DNA of 64,000 bases. It comes from Neorhizobium petrolearium (GTDB lineage Bacteria > Pseudomonadota > Alphaproteobacteria > Rhizobiales > Rhizobiaceae). The notes beneath the pieces are model-generated. The model did not search any database and was not told the origin of the DNA. It saw nothing but the letters and a program-made list of their open reading frames with translations. A program made the position numbers and the translations under genes. The stretch is taken from the NCBI RefSeq assembly GCF_017873175.1, contig NZ_JAGGJW010000014.1, forward strand, positions 1 to 64,000, read 5' to 3'. Below, piece after piece: positions 43,258 to 51,592 of this stretch (position 1 is the stretch's first letter; each line of letters begins with the position of its first letter).

Positions 43258-44265
43258 TTGACGAAGGATTGGTATCCACCCGCCGGCATGCGCCTTGGCG
43301 CCACCCACTACGTGACGCGATCGGCACCCTGGTTGAAGCACTATTTCGGGATTCGCGAACTGGAGTCGGCATTTGCGCCGGGGGTTAGGGGGATCGTTTT
43401 CTGGGGCGGGCGATCTACCGCCAAGCTAGCCCGCAGGATCGCATGGTTTCGCCGGCTGCCTTATTGGTATCTTGAGGACGGTTACCTGCGTTCGGTCGGT
43501 CTCGGCAAGGGGAGCACCCTGCCGATTTCCGTTATCGTCGATGATCTCGGCATGCCGGTCGATGCTTCGAAGGCTTCCAGGCTGGAGAGATTGATCGCGA
43601 GTTCCGTGGATAGGGACATCGCGGGGCTTGGGGCGAATATCCGAGAGATGCTCGTCCGTGAAAAACTCTCGAAATACAACAACCTGCCGCATCGCGAACC
43701 GAAGCTCGCCCGCACAACACGGCGGCGGATTCTTCTTGTCGATCAGGTGCTGGGTGACGTTTCGGTACCAATGTCGGGTGGCTCGCCTGAAAGTTTCGCG
43801 CGCATGCTTGGGGATGCTGTCGCGAGCGGTGCGCAATGCGTGGTGCGCACACATCCGGATGTGATGGCCGGTTTCCGCAAAGGTTACCTCACCGAAAAGG
43901 CGGCAAGGACACCCGGCGTCATCCTGATGGACGATGCGGTTTCCGTCGCCTCGATTTTGGACGTCGTCGACGAGATCTGGACAGTGTCGAGCCAATTCGG
44001 TCTCGATGCAATGCTGCGCGGCATCCCCGTGCGTTGTTATGGAGCACCTTTCTATTCGGGCTGGGGACTGACCGAGGATCGGCTGGGCGGGACCTCGAAT
44101 GAGGCTTTGCATAGAAGGCTGGCGCGGCCGAGCGTCGATCACCTCGTTGCGGCGACATTCAGCCTCTATCCTTCCTATCGCGACACGGTCACCTGGCAGG
44201 AAATCGATGTCTTCGGAGCGATCGAGACGCTTGTTGCCGAGCGCAGAAAACTCGAAATCGACTAG
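43258..44265 (+). CDS. KpsC/LipA-like capsule glycosyltransferase module
   Basis: The 335-residue protein has the marks of the KpsC half-domain: GIVFWGGRSTAKLARRIA, WYLEDGYLRSVGLG and a later ILLVDQVLGDVSVPMSGG with HPDVMAGFRKGYL. KpsC family proteins add beta-Kdo residues to the lipid anchor of capsule; whole KpsC has two modules but this protein has only one. The exact reaction is uncertain. TTG 43258 is preferred (AGGACAAGG before it) over GTG 43210, which overlaps the ilvH stop. No other capsule gene is nearby. It may be co-transcribed with ilvIH, and its stop overlaps that of the aldo/keto reductase. Confidence 0.75.
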   Translation: MTKDWYPPAGMRLGATHYVTRSAPWLKHYFGIRELESAFAPGVRGIVFWGGRSTAKLARRIAWFRRLPYWYLEDGYLRSVGLGKGSTLPISVIVDDLGMPVDASKASRLERLIASSVDRDIAGLGANIREMLVREKLSKYNNLPHREPKLARTTRRRILLVDQVLGDVSVPMSGGSPESFARMLGDAVASGAQCVVRTHPDVMAGFRKGYLTEKAARTPGVILMDDAVSVASILDVVDEIWTVSSQFGLDAMLRGIPVRCYGAPFYSGWGLTEDRLGGTSNEALHRRLARPSVDHLVAATFSLYPSYRDTVTWQEIDVFGAIETLVAERRKLEID

Positions 44266-45104
44266 ATCATCTCAAGCGGGCGTTTGCGTTCCGGAGGCGG
44301 GAAGGCGGCGTCGAGCGCGGCCCAATCCTCTTCGCTGATTTCCAGTTCCGCTGCTTCGGCGTTTTGCGCGACGCGTTCCGGATTGGCGGATTTCGGGATG
44401 GCGATGACGCCATCACGCTCCAAGAGAAAAGCGAGTGCTACTTGTGCGGGCGTCGCCTGATAGGCTTTGGCGATGTGGATAAGTTCACCGCTGCGGGCAA
44501 GCCGGCCCTGTTCGATCGGCGAATAGGCCATGACCGGGATACCGCGCTCCTGGCACCAGGGCAGGAGGTCATATTCGATGCCGCGGCGGGAAAGATTGTA
44601 GAGCACCTGGTTGGCGGCGCAATTTTTTCCTTCCGGCACCGCCATCAATTCCTCCATGTCGGAGAGGTCGAAATTGGACACGCCCCAGGCTGCGATCTTG
44701 CCGGTTCGACGTAATTCCTCGAAACCGGCGACGGTTTCGGCAAGCGGATGTTCGCCGCGCCAATGAAGAAGGTAGAGGTCGAGCCGATCGGTCTTCAGGC
44801 GCGCGAGGCTGCGGTCGCAGGCATCGATCACGCCCTTGTGGCTGGCATTCCACGGATAGACTTTGCTGACCAGGAAGGTCTCGTCGCGGCGGCCAATGAT
44901 CGCTTCGGCGACGATTCTCTCAGCGCCGCCCTCGGCATACATTTCCGCAGTGTCGATCAAGGTCATGCCGAGATTGAGGCCGCGCTTCAGGCTGTCGATC
45001 TCAATGTTTGCCTTGCGGCTGTCCTCGCCCATGTTCCAGGTGCCGAGGCCGAGCGCCGGCACGGAAATGCCCGAGGGCAGGTTGACTGTCGGGATATCGG
45101 GCAT
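44262..45104 (-). CDS. Aldo/keto reductase
   Basis: This NADPH-type aldo/keto reductase has 280 residues. The catalytic tetrad is visible: Asp and Tyr in DTAEMYAEGG (about 52-58), Lys in VSKVYPWN (about 81) and His in YLLHWRGEHP (about 114). The GIPVMAYSPIEQGRLA and AIPKSANPERVAQN segments bind cofactor. Physiological substrates are not predictable; this family reduces aldehydes and ketones. A short palindrome GGACATGTCC lies upstream at 45132-45141. Its stop codon overlaps the stop of the KpsC-like gene. Confidence 0.9.
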   Translation of the reverse strand: MPDIPTVNLPSGISVPALGLGTWNMGEDSRKANIEIDSLKRGLNLGMTLIDTAEMYAEGGAERIVAEAIIGRRDETFLVSKVYPWNASHKGVIDACDRSLARLKTDRLDLYLLHWRGEHPLAETVAGFEELRRTGKIAAWGVSNFDLSDMEELMAVPEGKNCAANQVLYNLSRRGIEYDLLPWCQERGIPVMAYSPIEQGRLARSGELIHIAKAYQATPAQVALAFLLERDGVIAIPKSANPERVAQNAEAAELEISEEDWAALDAAFPPPERKRPLEMI

Positions 45105-45275
45105 GTTTGACCTCGATCGTCATATCGGAAAGGACATGTCCTAGACATATGGCTTTTGTCGAAGGTTCCAAGTTCCGCTTGAAGATCGTCCACAACGATC
45201 CTATCACCAAAGGACAGCCGCCCGCGACACGAGGCGGCTGATGTAACGGGGCCATTTGGCATCTTGGGAGATCAC

Positions 45276-45869
45276 ATGCCGCTGGAAACATTTCTGGCTC
45301 TCGTCCTGTTTGCCTTCACGACCTCGATCACGCCGGGACCGAACAATATGATGCTCTTCGCATCGGGCGTGAATTTCGGCTTCACCCGCACCATTCCGCA
45401 TATGCTCGGTATCGGCGTCGGCTTCTTCTCGCTGCTGCTCGCGATCGGTCTCGGGCTCGGTGCGCTGCTGCAGACGGTTCCTGCGGTCTATACGATCCTG
45501 AAATTCGCCGGCGGCGCCTATCTTGTCTGGATCGCCTGGAAGATCGGTACGTCCCGCAGCCTTTCCGACGGCAGGACCGGTGCACAGCCGATGACCTTTT
45601 TCGGGGCTGCGATGTTCCAATGGGTCAACCCGAAGGCGTGGGTCATGGCGGTGACGGCCATGGCGACCTACACCAATCCCGACTACTACCTGCCGACCGT
45701 GCTGCTTGTCGGCCTGGCTTTTGCGGCAGTCAACGTACCCAGCGTTTCCACCTGGGCCGGCTTTGGTTCGGCACTCCGTGAATGGCTGTCCGTGCCCGCC
45801 CGGCTCAAATGGTTCAACATCACCATGGCCGTCTTGCTCGTCATGAGCCTCTGGCCGATGCTGAAGTGA
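45276..45869 (+). CDS. LysE-family amino acid/metabolite exporter
   Basis: This 197-residue membrane protein has six predicted helices and the family N-terminus FTTSITPGPNNMMLFASGVNFGF. It also has GAAMFQWVNPKAWVMAVTAMATY, typical of the RhtB/LysE group that exports amino acids and derivatives. ATG 45276 follows a GGGAG site. The nitrile hydratase operon begins 11 nt after its stop, so it is likely co-transcribed and might export an acid or amide derived from the nitrile pathway, which is inference. Confidence 0.87.
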   Translation: MPLETFLALVLFAFTTSITPGPNNMMLFASGVNFGFTRTIPHMLGIGVGFFSLLLAIGLGLGALLQTVPAVYTILKFAGGAYLVWIAWKIGTSRSLSDGRTGAQPMTFFGAAMFQWVNPKAWVMAVTAMATYTNPDYYLPTVLLVGLAFAAVNVPSVSTWAGFGSALREWLSVPARLKWFNITMAVLLVMSLWPMLK

Positions 45870-45880
45870 AGGAGAGTGAC

Positions 45881-46504
45881 ATGTCGGAAGATCATCACCA
45901 CGATCACCAGCATCACCATGACAACCGCTACAGCGACATGCAGGCGCGGGTGAGGGCGCTTGAAACGGTGCTGACGGAAAAGGGACTGATCGATCCAGGC
46001 GCGATCGATGCGATCGTGGAGACCTACGAGACGAAGATCGGGCCGCGCAACGGCGCCCACGTGGTGGCCAAGGCCTGGAGTGATCCGGATTTTGCCGAGT
46101 GGCTCAAGCGGGATGCGACGGCGGCGATCGCAAGCCTGGGATATGCCGGCCGGCAGGGTGAGCACATGCGCGCCGTCTTCAACACGCCGGACACTCATAA
46201 TCTCGTCGTCTGCACGCTCTGCTCCTGTTATCCATGGTCGGTGCTCGGTCTGCCGCCGGTCTGGTACAAGGCGCCGGCCTATCGCTCGCGCGCCGTCATC
46301 GACCCCCGCGGCGTGCTTGCGGAATTCGGCCTGACATTGCCTGAGACCAGGAAAATCCGGGTATGGGATTCGACGGCGGAACTGCGCTATCTCGTCATTC
46401 CCGAGCGGCCGGAAGGTACTGACGGCATGAGCGAGGAGGCGCTTGCCAAACTCGTCAGCCGTGACTCGATGATCGGTACGGCGATTGCGGGAATGCAGCC
46501 ATGA
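45881..46504 (+). CDS. nthA: Nitrile hydratase subunit alpha, cobalt type
   Basis: Nitrile hydratase turns nitriles to amides. The alpha subunit (207 residues) binds the metal through VCTLCSCYPW (about residues 109-118): the Cys-Thr-Leu-Cys-Ser-Cys cluster, in which the middle Cys residues are oxidised in the mature enzyme, and the Thr marks the cobalt form. The N-terminus is His-rich (HHHDHQHHHDN), which may bind metal during assembly. AAGGAG lies before the ATG. It overlaps the beta gene by 4 nt. Confidence 0.95.
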   Translation: MSEDHHHDHQHHHDNRYSDMQARVRALETVLTEKGLIDPGAIDAIVETYETKIGPRNGAHVVAKAWSDPDFAEWLKRDATAAIASLGYAGRQGEHMRAVFNTPDTHNLVVCTLCSCYPWSVLGLPPVWYKAPAYRSRAVIDPRGVLAEFGLTLPETRKIRVWDSTAELRYLVIPERPEGTDGMSEEALAKLVSRDSMIGTAIAGMQP

Positions 46505-47160
46505 ACGGGCCTCATGATCTCGGTGGACAGATGGGGTTCGGGCCGGTCGCGCCGGAAAAGGACGAGCCTTATTTTCACGCGGAGTGGGAGAAGCGGGCGC
46601 TCGGCATCACGCTGTCCTGCGGAGCCTTCGGCGCCTGGTCGATCGATGAAAGCCGGCATGCGCGCGAAAACATTCCGCCGGCGGACTATCTGACCGCCAG
46701 CTACTACGAAATCTGGACCCGGGCGCTGGAAGTGCTGCTGGAACGGCATGGATTTGCAACAAGAACCGAGATCGATTCCGGTCACAAGCAGACGGTGCCG
46801 GCCACACCGAAGCGTATCCTGGCCGCGGATATGGTTCCGGGCGTGCTCGCGCGGGGCGGTCCCTGCGACCGGCCGGTTGATACGGAGCCGCTTTTCCAGC
46901 CGGGCGACAGAGTACGGACAAGGAATTTCAACCCCACCACCCATACGCGGCTGCCGCGCTATGCCCGTTCCAAGACCGGTGTCGTGGAGGCCGTGCAGGG
47001 CTCCTACGTCTTTCCCGACGACAACGCGCATGGAAGGGGCGAGAACCCGCAATGGGTCTATACGGTCGTCTTCGACGGCGGCGAGATCTGGGGCGAGGGT
47101 GCCGATCCGACGCTGACCGTCTCAATCGACGCCTGGGAGAGCTATCTTGAGCGCGTGTGA
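46501..47160 (+). CDS. nthB: Nitrile hydratase subunit beta
   Basis: This 219-residue beta subunit begins MNGPHDLGGQMGFGPV, the family N-terminus, and ends with the SH3-like fold (FQPGDRVRTRNFNPTTHTRLPRYAR... and YTVVFDGGEIWGEGADP). It caps the alpha subunit active site. The start overlaps nthA by 4 nt. The accessory gene starts inside its last codons, at 47147. Confidence 0.94.
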   Translation: MNGPHDLGGQMGFGPVAPEKDEPYFHAEWEKRALGITLSCGAFGAWSIDESRHARENIPPADYLTASYYEIWTRALEVLLERHGFATRTEIDSGHKQTVPATPKRILAADMVPGVLARGGPCDRPVDTEPLFQPGDRVRTRNFNPTTHTRLPRYARSKTGVVEAVQGSYVFPDDNAHGRGENPQWVYTVVFDGGEIWGEGADPTLTVSIDAWESYLERV

Positions 47161-47518
47161 CGTTCCGTCCGCGCTCGCGCGGTCCCCTGGTCTTCCGAAG
47201 TCACCGGAAGGTGATCCGGTGTTTCCGGAGCCATGGGCGGCGGAGGCGTTCGCCTTGACCGTTCATCTGCACGAGAAAGGTGTCTTTACCTGGAACGAAT
47301 GGGCGGAGGCGCTTTCCGTCGAAGTGCATAAGCCAGGTCGCGCCGAGGACGGCAGCGATTATTTCGACTGCTGGGTGGCGGCGCTTTCGGGCCTGCTGGT
47401 TGCGAAGGGCGTCGCGGACGCCGATACGATCCTCGCATTGCAGCAAAGCTGGCAGAGGGCGGCGGAGGCAACGCCGCATGGCCAGCGGATCCTTCTGGAG
47501 AATGACCCGCTGCGGTGA
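47147..47518 (+). CDS. Nitrile hydratase accessory (activator-like) protein
   Basis: This 123-residue protein resembles the small beta-like activators (P14K/NthE type) that help load cobalt into the alpha subunit by subunit exchange. FPEPWAAEAFALTVHLHEKGVFTWNEWAEAL matches the N-terminal half of the beta subunit, and YFDCWVAALSGLLVAKGVADAD follows. The start is TTG 47147, overlapping nthB by 14 nt; no ATG fits. It ends the operon, converging on the anti-sigma gene (11-bp gap). Confidence 0.85.
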   Translation: MSACDVPSALARSPGLPKSPEGDPVFPEPWAAEAFALTVHLHEKGVFTWNEWAEALSVEVHKPGRAEDGSDYFDCWVAALSGLLVAKGVADADTILALQQSWQRAAEATPHGQRILLENDPLR

Positions 47519-47529
47519 GGTTCTTCCTC

Positions 47530-48315
47530 TCATGACGGAAACTGCCTGTAACATTCTTCGGCGATTTTCTGTAGCAGGTCGCGGGAAATCTCGCCGGTGA
47601 CCGCGTAGCCGAGTTCGCCATCGATCCAGTAGAAGGTCTCGACGTCGCTGGCGGAGGCAAAACGGAAGCTCGTCGTCCGGTTTTCCCTGTTGCGCCCGAC
47701 CAGAACCGTTACGCGCTGGCCAGTGTTGTCTTCGTACATGAACAGGGCGCCCGGCTTGCCGCCGACCGGCAGAAGCCTGCCGCCGACCAGCTTGAAGCCC
47801 AGGGATTGCAGGTTCGGGACCTTGAGGTTGGCGATCGAGAGCCGCTTGCCGAGCCAGGTAGCGAGATGCGTCTCCTCGTTTGCAAAGACCTCGACGGGAT
47901 GGCGCACCTCGCTTGCATAGATCAGGAAGGCGTTGCGGGCCTCTCGCGGCAGGATTTCCGTAGAGGCAAGCCGGATCTCGGGACGCTCGAATAGACGTGG
48001 ACCATAGTGGCCGCCGACGGCACCGAGGGCGAAAATAATCGCCGCGGCGGCGGCCAAGGCAAATCGACGCTGGGGGGGCGCCGGCGGGCGGGCAAACCCC
48101 ATCGACAGCAGCCTGATATCCGTAGGCTTCGATTTTTCGTGAGGCGCGAAAGCGGCACGCAGTTCCTCGTTCTGCGCCTGCCAGTCGGCGACCATTTCCG
48201 CCGCTTGCGAGTTTTCAGCCAGAAAGCGTTCTACGCGGGCGCGGGCGGCCTCATCGAGGAAGCCGTCGGCATAGGCGTGCAGGTCCGCTTCGGATACGGA
48301 TCGGGCCTCGGTCAT
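47530..48315 (-). CDS. Membrane anti-sigma factor
   Basis: This 261-residue protein has the anti-sigma layout: an N-terminal cytoplasmic helix bundle (about 1-75) with SEADLHAYADGFLDEAARARVERFL, one membrane helix (about 85-103), and a periplasmic domain. The HxxxCxxC zinc motif of ZAS proteins is absent. It would hold the adjacent ECF sigma factor at the membrane until an envelope signal releases it. Its ATG overlaps the sigma stop by 4 nt, which is usual for sigma/anti-sigma pairs. Confidence 0.85.
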   Translation of the reverse strand: MTEARSVSEADLHAYADGFLDEAARARVERFLAENSQAAEMVADWQAQNEELRAAFAPHEKSKPTDIRLLSMGFARPPAPPQRRFALAAAAAIIFALGAVGGHYGPRLFERPEIRLASTEILPREARNAFLIYASEVRHPVEVFANEETHLATWLGKRLSIANLKVPNLQSLGFKLVGGRLLPVGGKPGALFMYEDNTGQRVTVLVGRNRENRTTSFRFASASDVETFYWIDGELGYAVTGEISRDLLQKIAEECYRQFPS

Positions 48316-48878
48316 TTCGGTCTCCGCAATTGAATGATGTTTTCCTCCCGCATTTTCTCACGCAGGTTCTGGCGGGCCCGCGAAAGACGCGACATGACCG
48401 TGCCGATCGGTATCTCCAGCATGTCGGCGACTTCCTGGTAGGCATACCCCTCCACGACCACCAGCATCAGGACGGTGCGCGCCTCCTTCGGCAGCGTTTC
48501 AAGCGCCTGGATGAGGCGGTTCCTCTCCAGCGGATCATCTGAGCCTGAACTTGCTGCGACGATCTCCGCCTCCTCGATGCCGACAACGGGCCGTCGCGCG
48601 GTCGAGCGGCGCGCGTTCAGATGAAGATGGGTCATGATCCTGTAGGCCCAGGATTTGAAATTCGAGCCGCGCCATTGCGCCCGGTTGATGAGCGCTTTCT
48701 CGACGCAGTCCTGCAGCAGATCCTCGCTCTCCGCATCCGACCGCGTCAGGCTGCGTGAATAGCGCCGGAGCTGCGGCAGGAGAGCGAGGATCTGTGCCTC
48801 GAACGAGAGCTGCGCAGGAGCCTGTGCCTCGCGCGCCACTGTCGAGGAGGAACCGAATTGATCAGGGTTTTGCGACAT
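48312..48878 (-). CDS. ECF sigma factor
   Basis: This 188-residue sigma-70 family protein has only regions 2 and 4: region 2 with TRSDAESEDLLQDCVEKAL (about 45-65) and WRGSNFKSWAYRIMTHLHLN, and region 4 with LPKEARTVLMLVVVEGYAYQEVADMLEIPIGTVMSRLSRAR (about 128-168, helix-turn-helix). The N-terminal 25 residues are extra and loosely structured. Its start overlaps the stop of the secreted-repeat gene by 17 nt, and its stop overlaps the anti-sigma start. Confidence 0.92.
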   Translation of the reverse strand: MSQNPDQFGSSSTVAREAQAPAQLSFEAQILALLPQLRRYSRSLTRSDAESEDLLQDCVEKALINRAQWRGSNFKSWAYRIMTHLHLNARRSTARRPVVGIEEAEIVAASSGSDDPLERNRLIQALETLPKEARTVLMLVVVEGYAYQEVADMLEIPIGTVMSRLSRARQNLREKMREENIIQLRRPK

Positions 48879-49236
48879 CCCAAACGCCGTTCACGCCATC
48901 GCCGGTCGTGTCGCCTTCCTTGGTGTCCTTGACCCAGTAATAAAGCGGCATGCCGTCCTTGGCCCATTGCCTGGACCCGTCCTTGCGGGTAACGAGCGAA
49001 TATGCCCCATCCGCTTTCGCATCGGAAGCGGCCATGACCGGCGGCCAGTTCTGAGCGCATTTGTCGTAGCAGTTGGACGTGCCGGGTTTGTCGTTTTTAA
49101 AGGTGTAGAGCGTCATGCCCTTGTCACCGGCAAGCACGTCGCCCTTGGCGGTCTTGACGGTTTTGAACGGGCCGGCAGCGAAAGCGGCCGTGGTCAGCGC
49201 TGCCAATGCGAAAGGCACAAGGATGAAGGTCTTCAT
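48862..49236 (-). CDS. Secreted Yx(FWY)xxD-repeat protein (COG4315)
   Basis: This 124-residue exported protein has a signal peptide (about 1-20, ending AAFAAG). It has two copies of the family motif, YTFKND (about residue 45) and YYWVKD (about residue 100). Cysteines in NCYDKCAQNWPP may form a disulfide. COG4315 proteins have no known activity and often sit beside ECF sigma genes, perhaps as an output or sensor in the periplasm. ATG 49236 has GGGAG upstream. It is the first gene of the three-gene operon. Confidence 0.85.
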   Translation of the reverse strand: MKTFILVPFALAALTTAAFAAGPFKTVKTAKGDVLAGDKGMTLYTFKNDKPGTSNCYDKCAQNWPPVMAASDAKADGAYSLVTRKDGSRQWAKDGMPLYYWVKDTKEGDTTGDGVNGVWDVAKP

Positions 49237-49283
49237 GGGTGTCTCCCTGAGTTGAATGGCGGCTGCCATCGGCCACCGATGCC

Positions 49284-49311
49284 AAGACACCGGTGGAGGC
49301 AGATTTATTCC
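49284..49311 (-). promoter_or_regulatory. ECF-type promoter of the sigma operon
   Basis: On the minus strand GGAATAAA (49311-49304) is followed by TGTCTT, giving GGAAT-N17-TGTCT, close to the general ECF pattern GGAAC-N16/17-CGTCT. It lies about 50 bp before the first start codon and would make the operon self-activating. Confidence 0.5.
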
Positions 49312-49358
49312 GTCGGCCGCAAAGATTTTCGGAAAAGTTCATACTTATCCCTTGAGCT

Positions 49359-49379
49359 AAGTGTCTTGAGATGATACTT
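49359..49379. promoter_or_regulatory. Likely ArsR operator
   Basis: AAGTGTC and GATACTT flank TTGAGAT, forming a near-perfect palindrome (one mismatch) 6 bp before the ArsR start codon. ATACTTATCC also repeats at 49341-49350. Confidence 0.5.
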
Positions 49380-49385
49380 ATCCTT

Positions 49386-49748
49386 ATGGAAAACTATTCA
49401 AATCAGTTGGACAATGTGTTCCAGGCGCTCGCGGATCCAACCCGGAGGGCCGTGCTCGGACAGCTCGGTCAGGGGCCGGCAAGTATCAGCGATCTTGCGG
49501 CGCCCTTCGACATGGCACTGCCCTCCTTCATGAAACACATCCGCTTCTTGGAGGAGAGCGGCCTCATCCGTACGCATAAAAAAGGCCGGGTGCGTACCTG
49601 TGTGCTGGAAAGGGCGAGGTTCTCGATGATGGAAGACTGGCTCGCCGAACAGCGTGCGATCTGGGAAGCCCGCACCGACCGGCTGGAGCAGCTTGTTCTG
49701 GCGAAGGAAGAATTCCTTCGGGCCAAAGAAGGGGAGAAGGGCAGATGA
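49386..49748 (+). CDS. ArsR-family transcriptional regulator
   Basis: This is a 120-residue winged-helix repressor: VFQALADPTRRAVLGQLGQGPASISDLAAPFDMALPSFMKHIRFLEESGLI is the helix-turn-helix core. The metal-binding ELCVCDL motif of ArsR/SmtB is absent, as in the ArsR proteins that pair with SRPBCC genes. ATG 49386 is used, not 49371, for lack of a Shine-Dalgarno sequence for the latter and for homology. It overlaps the SRPBCC gene by 4 nt. Confidence 0.88.
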   Translation: MENYSNQLDNVFQALADPTRRAVLGQLGQGPASISDLAAPFDMALPSFMKHIRFLEESGLIRTHKKGRVRTCVLERARFSMMEDWLAEQRAIWEARTDRLEQLVLAKEEFLRAKEGEKGR

Positions 49749-50221
49749 CGCAGAATTTCAATGCGGATCTCGACCTCACCATCTCGCGGATCATCAGGGC
49801 TCCGCGTGCTTCCGTCTGGCATGCCTGGACCGACAAGGCTGCTTTCGAACAGTGGTGGATTCCGACGCCCGCGCTCTGCCGGGTGGTCGCCATGGATATC
49901 CGGCCGGGCGGTGCCTTCAAAACCCGGATGAGCGAGGACGGCGGGGATTTCGGCCCGCACTTGAACGCCTGTTTCCTGGCGGTCGAAGAGCAGGAGCGGA
50001 TCGTCTTCACCAATGCGCTGACCGGCGGCTGGCGGCCGGCCGAACAGCCCTTCATGACGGCGATCATCACCTTCAAGGATCATCCCGAGGGTACGGACTA
50101 CTTCGCGCATGTGATGCACAAGAGTCCTGATGACCGGAAGATGCACGACGAGATGGGGTTCTTCGACGGCTGGGGCACGGTCATCGAACAACTTGCGAAA
50201 CTCGTTGAACGGCCGCAGTGA
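49745..50221 (+). CDS. SRPBCC (AHSA1-type) domain protein
   Basis: This 158-residue START/Bet v1-like protein has the AHSA1 pattern: LTISRIIRAPRASVWHAWTDKAAFEQWW, then RPGGAFKTRM, and a C-terminal GWGTVIEQLAKLVE helix. Members bind hydrophobic ligands or Hsp90-like partners; ligand and role are unknown. The pairing with ArsR (ATGA overlap) is common and suggests the ligand relieves repression. Confidence 0.87.
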   Translation: MTQNFNADLDLTISRIIRAPRASVWHAWTDKAAFEQWWIPTPALCRVVAMDIRPGGAFKTRMSEDGGDFGPHLNACFLAVEEQERIVFTNALTGGWRPAEQPFMTAIITFKDHPEGTDYFAHVMHKSPDDRKMHDEMGFFDGWGTVIEQLAKLVERPQ

Positions 50222-50338
50222 ATGTACGCGTGACGCATCCGCGAAAAGCGGAGGAAAACAAGGTCATTCCGTGCCTCTGATTCCTCTTTCGTTCTTTTTT
50301 AGTTGCGATTTTTCGTCGAATCCTGCCAAGTCCCCGGC

Positions 50339-51466
50339 ATGCAATTTGCACCGCAACAGGACGAGGCCCTCAAGGCCGTTTCACAATGGCTGAAAGAGGG
50401 ACGCAGCCAGATCTTTCGGCTGTTCGGTTATGCGGGCACGGGCAAGACGACGCTGGCCAAATATTTCGCCGAGCATGTCGACGGCGATGTGCTTTTCGCA
50501 GCCTTCACGGGAAAGGCCGCGCAGGTGCTGCGCTCGCGTGGTGCACGTAACGCGAAGACCATCCATTCATTGATCTACCGTCCGCGGGGAGAAGAGGCGG
50601 TCGAAGATGAGGAGACCGGGAAGACCTCCATTTCCCCGATGTTTTCCATCAACCGCCAGAGCCCGGTCGCCAAGGCGGCGCTGATCATCATCGACGAATG
50701 CTCGATGGTCGATGAGGCGCTCGGCAAGGATCTGATGAGTTTCGGCACGCCCATTCTCGTGCTCGGTGATCCGGGCCAATTGCCGCCGGTGACGGGCGGC
50801 GGCTTCTTCACCGAACAGGAGCCGGATTATCTTCTCACGGAAATCCATCGCCAGGCCCGCGACAACCCGATCATCCAGCTCGCCATGGACGTGCGCGAGG
50901 GCAAGGAGATCATGTATGGGGACTACGGCACCGCGCAGGTGATTTCCCGCAACGAGGTGACCCAGCCGCTGGTGCTGGAGGCGGACCAGGTGCTGGTCGG
51001 CACAAACCGGACCCGCAAGCGCTACAACCAGCGGCTCCGGGAGCTGAAAGGGTTCACGGCCGAATATCCGCAATCCGGCGACAAGCTGGTGTGCCTTAGG
51101 AACGACCAGGTGAAGGGACTTCTCAACGGTTCGCTCTGGCAGGTGATGAGCTCGTCGCGCGAGACCGTGAAGCCGGGTATCAACCTGATGATCCGGCCGG
51201 AGGACGACGACATGGATCGGGGGGCGGCGAAGATCAAGCTCCTGAAGGCCGCTTTTGAGGACGGCGAGGGGGAAATCCCCTGGTCGACCCGCAAGCGTTA
51301 TGACGAATTCGACTACGGTTACGCGCTGACCGTGCACAAGGCCCAGGGCTCGCAGTGGAACAATGTCGTGCTTTTCGACGAGAGCTTCGCCTTCCGCGAC
51401 ACGCGCGAGCGCTGGCTTTATACCGCGATCACCCGTGCGGCCGAAACGCTGACCATCGTCCGCTGA
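50339..51466 (+). CDS. RecD-like ATP-dependent DNA helicase (UvrD/REP family)
   Basis: This compact 375-residue SF1 helicase has Walker A GYAGTGKTT (about 30-38), Walker B IIDECSMVD, motif III LGDPGQLPPV, the EIHRQARDNPI motif and a C-terminal YALTVHKAQGSQWNNVVL with TAITRAAETL. The N-terminal Q-like helix QQDEALKAV marks the family. It is shorter than RecD2 and lacks its N-terminal part. ATG 50339 is used, with a weak ribosome site. Such proteins may act in repair, but the exact job is not known. No partner gene is adjacent. Confidence 0.85.
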   Translation: MQFAPQQDEALKAVSQWLKEGRSQIFRLFGYAGTGKTTLAKYFAEHVDGDVLFAAFTGKAAQVLRSRGARNAKTIHSLIYRPRGEEAVEDEETGKTSISPMFSINRQSPVAKAALIIIDECSMVDEALGKDLMSFGTPILVLGDPGQLPPVTGGGFFTEQEPDYLLTEIHRQARDNPIIQLAMDVREGKEIMYGDYGTAQVISRNEVTQPLVLEADQVLVGTNRTRKRYNQRLRELKGFTAEYPQSGDKLVCLRNDQVKGLLNGSLWQVMSSSRETVKPGINLMIRPEDDDMDRGAAKIKLLKAAFEDGEGEIPWSTRKRYDEFDYGYALTVHKAQGSQWNNVVLFDESFAFRDTRERWLYTAITRAAETLTIVR

Positions 51467-51592
51467 CCGGCCGGCTTTCTCTCGTATCGACACTTGAAAA
51501 AATCTGTTGGATGCCATCGCTTGCAGCCGGTGGTTTTTCGGCGAGGCTTGGCCTAAAAGCAGAAAAAGCTTTCCGCGAAAATGGATGTTGCC

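Noticed and set aside
45132..45141. GGACATGTCC palindrome before the aldo/keto reductase
   Set aside because: Only 10 bp, no regulator gene near, and chance occurrence is plausible.
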